Of a stretch of DNA of 6,312 nt, positions 1 to 5,627 are shown one piece after another. The notes beneath the pieces were generated by a model. That model did not search any database. It saw only the letters and a program-made list of their open reading frames with translations, and was not told the origin of the DNA. Both the position numbers and the translations under genes were made by a program. The number at the start of each line of letters is the position of its first letter. Position 1 is the stretch's first letter. The stretch comes from Alphaproteobacteria bacterium (lineage in GTDB: Bacteria; Pseudomonadota; Alphaproteobacteria; Rickettsiales; VGDC01): contig VGDC01000125.1 in NCBI GenBank assembly GCA_016869895.1, forward strand, positions 1 to 6,312, written 5' to 3'.

Positions 1-157
1 TATTCACGCCAGAGGCCGCCTGCGCCTGTGACGTCTCGTGCGTCTCTTCCGTGCCGCTCAGGAAGCCGTCAAAATCCACGCCGGAAGCCGAAGAGCTGCT
101 GCCGTTCTTGCGGGTCTTGTCCGTGGCTTTCACAGGTGGGGTGTACGTAATTTTCAT
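1..157 (-). CDS. fliX: FliX-like flagellar assembly regulator, N-terminal part (cut by window start)
   Basis: Reading leftwards from the ATG at 157-155, a frame stays open for 52 codons to the window edge, so the C-terminal part is missing. The protein begins MKITYTPPVKATDKTRKNG, followed by a Ser-rich stretch and then GVDFDGFLSG, and is polar and probably disordered. The start of alphaproteobacterial FliX proteins looks like this: a short basic, proline-containing lead-in before a Phe-containing segment. The divergent position next to flgI is also the Caulobacter fliX-flgI arrangement. In Caulobacter, FliX is a membrane-associated cytoplasmic protein that works with the sigma-54 activator FlbD to tie later flagellar transcription to completion of early structures. 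The ATG is the first one after an in-frame stop at about 191. No clear Shine-Dalgarno sequence precedes it. The identification rests on context plus weak N-terminal similarity, since the more conserved C-terminal half is outside the window. Confidence 0.68.
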   Translation of the reverse strand, partial: MKITYTPPVKATDKTRKNGSSSSASGVDFDGFLSGTEETHETSQAQAASGVN

Positions 158-205
158 ATTAGCGCATTTTTCATTTTGTCTTGCGTATCGTTACCCTTCG
201 GACTC

Positions 206-241
206 GCCGTGCTCATGTAGTTCGCCTACACTCCGCGCGGC
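206..241. repeat. Imperfect palindrome, REP-like hairpin
   Basis: Two stacked stems can be drawn. The outer is GCCGTGC (206-212) with GCGCGGC (235-241), seven pairs including one G-T wobble. The inner is TGTAG (216-220) with CTACA (226-230), closing a five-base TTCGC loop; a small internal loop separates the stems. A degenerate tandem repeat follows at once: GGCTTGCCTC (239-248) and GGCTGCCTC (249-257). The sequence is more GC-rich than the rest of the intergenic region and resembles dispersed palindromic elements of alphaproteobacterial genomes. That it is repeated elsewhere cannot be shown from one copy. It would lie in the fliX leader if fliX is transcribed from further right. Confidence 0.5.
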
Positions 242-288
242 TTGCCTCGGCTGCCTCACGCACGACAAAAGCAAAAACGCGCTTATGC

Positions 289-323
289 AGGGGAGTGACA
301 CATCTCAAAGCAGTGTAACCCCT
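289..323. repeat. Imperfect inverted repeat
   Basis: AGGGG (289-293) pairs with CCCCT (319-323), and ACAC (298-301) pairs with GTGT (313-316). A small asymmetric internal loop lies between the stems, with an 11-base terminal loop. No T-run directly follows on either strand, so it is not a plain terminator. It could be part of a longer repeat element together with 206-257, or a binding site for a regulator of the divergent promoters. Confidence 0.35.
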
Positions 324-353
324 CGTTTTGCAAGCCACAAGAGGCACTTTTTT
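321..353 (+). terminator. Weak terminator-like hairpin with T-run
   Basis: CCTC (321-324) pairs with GAGG (341-344). TTTTG (326-330) pairs with CACAA (336-340) with one mismatch, and G325 is bulged. The loop is CAAGC, and after CAC a run of six T follows (348-353). The stem is AT-rich and imperfect, and its left arm overlaps the right arm of the inverted repeat at 289-323, so only one of the two can form. There is no plus-strand gene upstream in the window for it to end. At best it would insulate the flgI promoter. Confidence 0.22.
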
Positions 354-430
354 CCTATCAGGCAGGCGTAGTGTGTTGTTTGAGTGGCAAATCATCATTC
401 ATCCTTATGAAATATAACAGGAAAGTGATT

Positions 431-446
431 TGGCACGCTCTGTGCA
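431..446 (+). promoter_or_regulatory. Sigma-54 (RpoN) -24/-12 promoter for the flgI operon
   Basis: The sequence is TGGCACG-CTCT-GTGCA. It matches the consensus TGGCACG-N4-TTGCW at all but one fixed position (G for the first T of the -12 element). The invariant GG (432-433) and GC (444-445) are separated by exactly ten bases, as sigma-54 holoenzyme requires. Transcription would begin near 457, giving a leader of about 70 bases before flgI. Sigma-54 promoters need an ATP-driven activator; in alphaproteobacterial flagellar systems of the Caulobacter type this is FlbD. No activator site can be identified with confidence here. Confidence 0.85.
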
Positions 447-512
447 AGAGAGTAGGGCGATGCAATGGCTGCGTAGATAGCCGAAAAGAACCCAAGTGAA
501 AGCCTTTGTGAA

Positions 513-518
513 AGAGGA
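513..518 (+). promoter_or_regulatory. Ribosome binding site of flgI
   Basis: AGAGGA lies eight bases before the ATG at 527 and, together with the sigma-54 start predicted near 457, supports this upstream start. A second AGGA at 521-524 is only two bases from the ATG and is too close to serve. This site matters because the start gives FlgI an unusual N-terminal extension. Confidence 0.65.
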
Positions 519-526
519 TTAGGATT

Positions 527-1930
527 ATGGAAGCGACAATCAGCGAGTACAGCAAGGAAGAAATGGCGGCTTTCGCCATGTCCCGCCGTCTCCGTGAGGC
601 GAAGCGCCGTCGCGCTGCGCGCCTTTCTGGTGTTGTGGAGAATGGTGGTTCGGCTGCGGAGGGCGCGGTTTTCGCCTCCGGTGCAGCTGGCCATGCGCAT
701 ATTGCCGGGCAAGATTTTCCCCGCTTCGCCATGAACGGTGTCGCCCCCGCTGCGGTGCGCCGCAAGCGTCAGCGCAAGGAAAGCATCTGGGTGGCGGTCG
801 ATTGGGTGCGCTTCGCGCTTTCGGTCGTCATCGTGCTGACCCTCGGGCATGTCGCTCTGTTGCTGGCGGCAAGCTCCGCCCATGCGGCCACGCGCCTGAA
901 GGATGTGGTGAATGTGGAAGGTGTGCGTGACAACATGCTCATCGGTTATGGTCTGGTGGTCGGCTTGAACGGCACCGGCGATAAACTGCAGAACACCGCC
1001 TTCACCGAGCAGAGCCTGTCGGCGTTCCTTGAGCGTCTGGGCGTGAACACCCGCGATGCGAACCTGAAGACCCGTAACGTCGCGGCGGTGACCGTCACTG
1101 CGACGCTGCCTCCCTTCGCCCGTCAGGGTAGCCGTATCGACATCAGTGTGAACGCGCTGGGCGATGCGAAAAGCCTGCAGGGCGGCACATTGTTGGCTAC
1201 CCCGCTTTATGCCGCTGACGGTCAGGTCTATGCCGTGGGTCAGGGCGCGCTTGCTGTCGGTGGTTTCTCCGCCGGTGGTGATGCGGCTGTGGTGACCAAA
1301 GGTGTGCCGACCAGCGCGGCCATCGCCAACGGTGCTATCGTCGAGCGCGAAATCGACTTCGACCTGAACGCGCTGCCCAGCCTGAACCTTGCGCTGCGCA
1401 ACCCCGATGTGACCACCGCGACCCGCATCGCGGCGACCATCAACAACCGCATGGGCGCAGAGACGGCGACCCTCGTCGATCCGTCCACCGTGCGCCTGAA
1501 TGTGCCTAATCAATATCGCAACAACGTGACCCTCATGCTGGCGCAGGTGGAGCAGCTGCCCATCGAGACCGACCAGATCGCCCGCGTGGTGATCGATGAA
1601 GCCAGCGGCACCATCGTCATGGGCGAGAACGTCCGTATCGACACGGTCGCCGTGGCGCAGGGCAGCCTTGTGGTGCGTGTGGAAGAGACGCCGCAGGTGT
1701 CCCAGCCGGGTGCTTTCGCTCCTGAAGGCGCGCAGACGGTCGTCGTGCCGCGCACCAACGTGCAGGTGGAGGAAGGCGCAAGCCAGATGCTGGTGATGAA
1801 CAGCGGCGCGACGCTCAACGAGCTGGTCGCTGGTCTGAACTCGCTGGGTGTCACCCCGCGTGACCTCATCACCATCCTGCAGACCATCAAAGCCGCCGGC
1901 GCGTTGCAGGCGGAAATCGAGACCCGTTAA
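527..1930 (+). CDS. flgI: Flagellar P-ring protein FlgI, with N-terminal extension
   Basis: FlgI is exported by Sec to the periplasm and forms the P-ring, the peptidoglycan-level bushing around the flagellar rod. The 467-residue frame shows the family throughout: GVRDNMLIGYGLVVGLNGTG near residue 132, LPPFARQGSRIDISVNALGD at 194-213, GGTLLATPLY at 219-228, GTIVMGENVRI at 361-371 and the C-terminal GLNSLGVTPRDLITILQ region. A basic stretch (RRKRQRK, 78-84), a hydrophobic segment (about 87-116) and SAHA-ATRL predict signal peptidase cleavage after residue 120. That leaves about 347 residues, the usual mature length. About 78 residues therefore precede the signal peptide, including a basic helix-like stretch at 19-33, where the family normally has none. 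Alternative starts are M69 (731), without a good ribosome binding site, and GTG at 791 with AAGGA ten bases upstream. The mature protein has no cysteine, unlike the disulfide-bonded enteric FlgI. It is the first gene of the operon. Confidence 0.95.
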   Translation: MEATISEYSKEEMAAFAMSRRLREAKRRRAARLSGVVENGGSAAEGAVFASGAAGHAHIAGQDFPRFAMNGVAPAAVRRKRQRKESIWVAVDWVRFALSVVIVLTLGHVALLLAASSAHAATRLKDVVNVEGVRDNMLIGYGLVVGLNGTGDKLQNTAFTEQSLSAFLERLGVNTRDANLKTRNVAAVTVTATLPPFARQGSRIDISVNALGDAKSLQGGTLLATPLYAADGQVYAVGQGALAVGGFSAGGDAAVVTKGVPTSAAIANGAIVEREIDFDLNALPSLNLALRNPDVTTATRIAATINNRMGAETATLVDPSTVRLNVPNQYRNNVTLMLAQVEQLPIETDQIARVVIDEASGTIVMGENVRIDTVAVAQGSLVVRVEETPQVSQPGAFAPEGAQTVVVPRTNVQVEEGASQMLVMNSGATLNELVAGLNSLGVTPRDLITILQTIKAAGALQAEIETR

Positions 1931-1934
1931 GGAG
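1929..1934 (+). promoter_or_regulatory. Ribosome binding site of flgJ, deciding the start
   Basis: AAGGAG overlaps the last two bases of the flgI stop codon. It is eight bases from the ATG at 1943 but only two from the in-frame ATG at 1937, so the second ATG is preferred. The overlap suggests tight translational coupling of flgJ to flgI. Confidence 0.7.
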
Positions 1935-1942
1935 TAATGGAC

Positions 1943-2320
1943 ATGAGCACCACGATTTCCGCACCAGAATCCATCGGCAGCCAAGCTTCGGAAGGCATGC
2001 GCCTGCGCAGCGGCCCGATGGCGCTGAACAAAGCGAAGACCTACAACGAAGAGCAGTTGACCGAAAAGGCCAATGAATTCGAGCAGGTCTTCATCAGCCA
2101 GATGTTGAACCACATGTTCGACAGCATCGAGACCAACGAGATGTTCGGCGGTGGCGAAGGCGAAGAGGCTTATAAATCCTTCATGCTCGACGAGTATTCC
2201 AAGCTCATCGTGCAGACGGGCGGCATCGGCGTGGCTGACCATGTGAAGGCCGAGATGATCCGTATGCAGGAAGTGGCCACCGGGTATAACCCGCTGCGCG
2301 AAGCCGCGGTGAACCCGTAA
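1943..2320 (+). CDS. flgJ: FlgJ-type rod-binding protein, single domain
   Basis: This is the rod-cap or rod-binding domain of FlgJ, which acts in the periplasm during rod assembly. Of 125 residues, about 38-112 carry the family signature: ANEFEQVFISQML (43-55), FGGGEGEEAYKSFMLDEY (68-85) and GGIGVADHV (93-101). In Salmonella FlgJ this domain is fused to a C-terminal glucosaminidase that opens the peptidoglycan. Here the protein ends shortly after the rod-binding domain, as is usual in Alphaproteobacteria, where a separate lytic enzyme does that job. The first 35 residues are polar and low in structure; no signal peptide is visible, which fits export through the flagellar apparatus. An in-frame ATG at 1937 would add two residues but sits too close to the ribosome binding site. 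It begins 12 bases after flgI. Caulobacter has a similar small gene after flgI, called cheL. Confidence 0.9.
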   Translation: MSTTISAPESIGSQASEGMRLRSGPMALNKAKTYNEEQLTEKANEFEQVFISQMLNHMFDSIETNEMFGGGEGEEAYKSFMLDEYSKLIVQTGGIGVADHVKAEMIRMQEVATGYNPLREAAVNP

Positions 2321-2339
2321 AGCAAAGAGGAGAAGGACT

Positions 2340-2861
2340 ATGCAGTATCAAGCGGCGAATGGCCATGTGAACGCGAAAGCGACGAAGCTGGGCGCGCAGA
2401 TGGCGCAGCAACAGCATCCCGTGGATGAAGCGCAGAGCTTCCCCATCACCTTGAGTGACCTGACGGCGTTGACCATCCGCCTCGCACGGGTGCTGGCGGA
2501 AGAGGTCGATTGCCTCGCGCATATGAAGATTAAGGACATCGAAGCCCTGCAGGAAGAGAAGACCCGCCTGTCGCGCACCATCGGCCTCATGAAGGGCGAG
2601 TTGGAGCGCAATCCTTCGGTGATGGAGAGCTTCACCGAGGAGGAAAAAGATTCCTTCCGTCAGGTGTCTTCAGTGTTCGATACGGTGCTGGAAGAGAACC
2701 GCCGCCGTCTGCTGGTCGCCAAAGAGGTGAACATGCAGGTCGTGCAGGCCATTTCCGATGTGGTGCGCGAAGAAGCGCAGCGCGCGGGATATAACCGCAG
2801 GGGCTCGAATGGCATGAATCGTGCATTAGCTCCATCGGTAAGTTTGAACAAAACGATTTGA
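2340..2861 (+). CDS. flgN: FlgN-like export chaperone for FlgK and FlgL
   Basis: FlgN family proteins are cytoplasmic chaperones that bind the C-terminal helices of the junction proteins FlgK and FlgL and deliver them to the flagellar export machinery. The 173-residue protein is almost all helical. After a Gln/Ala-rich lead-in (1-33), one long amphipathic helix covers about 38-90 and includes LARVLAEEVDCL and IKDIEALQEEKTRLSRTI, the typical FlgN pattern of a helix ending in ALQEEK. A second covers about 100-150 and includes LEENRRRLLVAKEVN. The last 25 residues are basic and polar. At 173 residues it is longer than enteric FlgN (about 140), mostly at the two ends. Its single cysteine (C58) fits a cytoplasmic protein. 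GAGGAG at 2327-2332 is the ribosome binding site, seven bases from the ATG. The position directly before flgK and flgL, its expected clients, strongly supports the call. The Caulobacter counterpart is probably flbY. Confidence 0.82.
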   Translation: MQYQAANGHVNAKATKLGAQMAQQQHPVDEAQSFPITLSDLTALTIRLARVLAEEVDCLAHMKIKDIEALQEEKTRLSRTIGLMKGELERNPSVMESFTEEEKDSFRQVSSVFDTVLEENRRRLLVAKEVNMQVVQAISDVVREEAQRAGYNRRGSNGMNRALAPSVSLNKTI

Positions 2862-2879
2862 CGCTTTGAGGAATAGAAT

Positions 2880-5606
2880 ATGTCGCTTTCGCTGGCACTC
2901 AATAATGCGCTAAGTGGTATCAAGGTCACCCAGGCCTCGCTGGCGGTGCTTGCCAATAACACGGCGAACGCGAATACCCCCGGCTATTCCCGCCAAGTGG
3001 TGCAGCAGTCGCAGGCGGTCTATGAATCCCAAGGCTCCGGCGCGCGCATCGACCAGATCGTCCGTAAGATCGATATGTACCTCAACCGCGCGGTGCAGGG
3101 GCAGACCTCCAAAATCAGCGGCGCGGAAGTGCTGTCCGATTACATGAGCCGCATCCAGATTCAAATGGGTCAGCCCGGCGGCACGAACTCAATGGATGAA
3201 TATATCGAAGACCTCTTCAATATGTTCCAGACGCTGGCGACCTCGCCGGAGCTCAGCTCCTCCACCTATCAGGTGGCGCAGGCGGCGAATACGCTTGCGC
3301 AGGAGATTTCCGGCCTCGCGCTGGAGATGGAGAACCTCCGCTACACCGCCGATCAGGATATTCAGGCCAATATCAAGCTGGCGAACGAAGAGATTCTGCG
3401 CATCGCCGACATCAACAAAGCCATCAGCCGCGCCTATGCGCTGGGTGAATCCACCGCCAGCCTGCTCGACCAGCGCGACATCGCCATCAATAAGCTCTCG
3501 CAGTATATGGACGTGAAGGTGAACGAGATGGAGGCCGGACAGGTCTATCTCTACACCAATTCCGGTGTGGCGCTGCTGGAGCATGTACCTTACCGCATCC
3601 AGTATAATGGCACGACCTCCCTCGATACTTTCAAGAACGACGGTCTGCTCGCGCCCATCACGGTGGATGCGGTGATGAACGGCGGCCAGCTCGCAGGGAA
3701 ACCCACGACTATCGTTTCGGGCGGTTACAATACGGACATCACCACGCTGCTCGGCAACGGCAAGATCAAAGCCTTGCTTGATGTGCGCGACAAAGAGATT
3801 CCGGCCATGCTCTCCCAGCTTGATCAGCTGGCGGCGAAGCTGCGCGATTCCCTTAACGCTGTGCATAACGCTGGCTCGGGTTCGCCTCCGGCTTCCACCC
3901 TGACCGGCACGCGCCTCATCGGGCGTGAGGACAGTGTGGAATGGACGGGGCAGATGATGATCGCCGCGCTCGACCCCGAAGGCAAGACCCCAGATTCGCG
4001 CTATGTCGGCGATGAATACGGTCAGCTGCCGCTCACCATCGATTTCGACAAGCTGCGCAGCGAGTATGGCGACCGTCTGACGGTCGAGACCATCATGAAG
4101 GAAATTAATTCCTACTACACCCCGCAGAACCGCGCGGAAGTGGGCGGGTTGAACAACATCTCCATCGCGTCGCTTTCCAAAGAGATTCCCGGCGTGAGCG
4201 GTATATTCGAGTTCGACCTCGATTTGCAGAACATCACCGATTCGGCCATCTCCCTCTGGGTGGATGACGTGCGCGTATTCGATGATGGCGGTGTGCCGAT
4301 GGTGCCCGTCAACACGACCTACCCGACCTCCGTGCCGCTCGATGCCGCGAACACCTTCACCACCACGCCTGGCAGCAACATCATCACCGTCGCCGCCACC
4401 GGACACGGCTTGAGCAATGGCGACACCATCACCTTCGATACCCTGAGCGTCGGCAGCATCAACGGTATTCCCGCTTCCGACATCGCCAATAAAACCTTCA
4501 AAGTCACCAATGTGACGGCGACTGGTTTTGATATCGAGGTCGAGAGTTATGCCTCCACCACGCCTGCACCTCCGGTGAGCGATGGTGCGGCCTCCTTGCT
4601 GAAAGCCTATGACACCACCCAGCCGGGTCAGACCGACCGCACCAGCGAAGGCGGCACCATGAGTGTCGATTTGTCGGGCAACCTCACCGCCGCCTATTAC
4701 ACGGTGGAAATGGACATCATGGTCGATGACGGGGAGGGCAATATGGTCGCCTCCACCGTGTCTTACCGCATCCCCAATAACGCGACCAGCTCGACCCTGA
4801 ACGACCGCTTCGCAGTGACATCCGTGACGGGCGCAGGCACGATGGAAGTGCCGGTTTATTCTCAGCCGCTGGTGAAGGCGATTCTGGTGAATGAAAAAGG
4901 CCTGCCCGCCGGCCCGAATGAGAAGGGCTACCTGCAGATCGTCGGCCAGAAGATTCCCGGTAGCACAGGCGATTCCTATACGGTCGCCATCGACGACCTA
5001 AGCAGCCGTGAACTGGGCGTGCCCTATGCCGACCCGCCGCGCGCAGGCAGTGGCCGTGGCTTCTCCCATTATTTCGGTCTGAACGATTTCTTCGTGTCCA
5101 ACCAGCATACCGCCACGGGGGATACGGTGGCGGGCAGTGCGCTGGCGTTGCGGATCCGTTCGGACATTCTGGCTGACCCGAACCTCATCAGCAGCGGTAC
5201 GCTGACGCGCGGCTTGACCTCTGCTGGTTCCGATTCTTTCACCAATTACACCTATGAGCGCACGGCCGGTGACAACAGCGTGGCGCGCAAACTGGCTGAT
5301 ATCGGCTTGAGCCAGCTGAAGTTCGCGGCATCCGGCGGCCTTTCCGCCTCCACCAAGACCTTCAATGGCTATGCCAGCGAAATCCTTGCTTACGGTTCAT
5401 CCCGCGCCACCACCGCCACCAGCACCTACAGCGATGAAGAAACGCTGATGAGCAGCTATCAGAGCAGCGTGGACGCGGTCAGCGGTGTGAACATCGATGA
5501 AGAGATGGCCAATACCGTCATCTTACAGAACGCCTATTCCGGCTCGGCGCAGGTCATCAAGGTCGTCAAGGACCTGTTCGACCAGCTGTTGTCCATCATG
5601 AATTAA
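2880..5606 (+). CDS. flgK: Flagellar hook-filament junction protein FlgK (HAP1), long form
   Basis: FlgK is exported through the flagellum and forms the first of two junction layers between hook and filament. The N-terminus is diagnostic: ALNNALSGIKVTQASLAVLA followed by NNTANANTPGYSRQ (26-39). So is the C-terminus at 869-908, with VNIDEEMANTVILQNAYSGS and a final amphipathic helix; these ends form the D0/D1 coiled core. GFSHYFGLNDFF at 727-738 is typical of alphaproteobacterial FlgK. At 908 residues it is far longer than the 547 of E. coli. The extra length lies in the surface-exposed centre, including a Thr/Gly-rich beta module at about 491-561 with HGLSNGDTITF, resembling modules in phage tail proteins. 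The protein has no cysteine, as expected for an axial protein. GAGGAA at 2868-2873 precedes the ATG by six bases. It follows the flgN-like gene by 18 bases and precedes flgL by 21. Confidence 0.97.
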   Translation: MSLSLALNNALSGIKVTQASLAVLANNTANANTPGYSRQVVQQSQAVYESQGSGARIDQIVRKIDMYLNRAVQGQTSKISGAEVLSDYMSRIQIQMGQPGGTNSMDEYIEDLFNMFQTLATSPELSSSTYQVAQAANTLAQEISGLALEMENLRYTADQDIQANIKLANEEILRIADINKAISRAYALGESTASLLDQRDIAINKLSQYMDVKVNEMEAGQVYLYTNSGVALLEHVPYRIQYNGTTSLDTFKNDGLLAPITVDAVMNGGQLAGKPTTIVSGGYNTDITTLLGNGKIKALLDVRDKEIPAMLSQLDQLAAKLRDSLNAVHNAGSGSPPASTLTGTRLIGREDSVEWTGQMMIAALDPEGKTPDSRYVGDEYGQLPLTIDFDKLRSEYGDRLTVETIMKEINSYYTPQNRAEVGGLNNISIASLSKEIPGVSGIFEFDLDLQNITDSAISLWVDDVRVFDDGGVPMVPVNTTYPTSVPLDAANTFTTTPGSNIITVAATGHGLSNGDTITFDTLSVGSINGIPASDIANKTFKVTNVTATGFDIEVESYASTTPAPPVSDGAASLLKAYDTTQPGQTDRTSEGGTMSVDLSGNLTAAYYTVEMDIMVDDGEGNMVASTVSYRIPNNATSSTLNDRFAVTSVTGAGTMEVPVYSQPLVKAILVNEKGLPAGPNEKGYLQIVGQKIPGSTGDSYTVAIDDLSSRELGVPYADPPRAGSGRGFSHYFGLNDFFVSNQHTATGDTVAGSALALRIRSDILADPNLISSGTLTRGLTSAGSDSFTNYTYERTAGDNSVARKLADIGLSQLKFAASGGLSASTKTFNGYASEILAYGSSRATTATSTYSDEETLMSSYQSSVDAVSGVNIDEEMANTVILQNAYSGSAQVIKVVKDLFDQLLSIMN

Positions 5607-5627
5607 GAGAGATGAAGGAGTATTGAT

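Larger units (their letters stand above)
158..526. other. Divergent fliX-flgI intergenic region
   Basis: These 369 bases hold no gene I can support; the small frames across them have no recognisable protein character. The fliX-proximal half (about 190-325) is rich in inverted and direct repeats. The flgI-proximal part is more AT-rich and carries the sigma-54 element at 431-446. It also has a short inverted repeat, TTCAT-CCTT-ATGAA, at 398-411, centred about 50 bases before the predicted transcription start. The flgI leader contains GTGAAAG twice (496-502 and 508-514) and a tandem AGGATT directly before the start codon. I found no full CtrA box (TTAA-N7-TTAA) for fliX. The best sigma-70-like pair on the minus strand, TTGTGG with TACACT at 17 bases spacing, is too weak to call. 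Confidence 0.8.

Noticed and set aside
154..174. A six-codon minus-strand frame (ATG at 174-172) whose TGA overlaps the fliX ATG, suggesting a leader peptide
   Set aside because: There is no convincing ribosome binding site, and the AT-rich stretch makes such overlaps likely by chance. Conservation in relatives would be needed.
213..398. A 61-codon minus-strand frame in the intergenic region
   Set aside because: It runs through the palindromic repeat, has no ribosome binding site and no protein-like pattern, and its C-terminal half is translated hairpin sequence.
158..526. CRISPR array, tRNA, attachment site or insertion-sequence ends
   Set aside because: There are no regularly spaced repeats, no tRNA cloverleaf, no paired terminal repeats with target duplication and no transposase in the window.
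584..610. Possible twin-arginine export motif (SRRLRE) in the FlgI extension
   Set aside because: It lacks the consensus hydrophobic residues after the arginines and is more than 60 residues from the hydrophobic core; the AHA cleavage site after the later basic cluster fits Sec export.
395..2242. A 615-codon open frame on the minus strand opposite flgI and flgJ
   Set aside because: Its codons are exactly in register with the sense codons, so a stop would require TTA, CTA or TCA in the sense genes, codons that are rare in this GC-rich genome. The product is rich in His, Arg, Gln and Asp with no recognisable domain.
3189..4406. A 405-codon open frame on the minus strand opposite flgK
   Set aside because: It has the same codon-aligned antisense register and the same His/Arg/Gly-rich composition. 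It is a shadow of flgK, which has clear family motifs at both ends.
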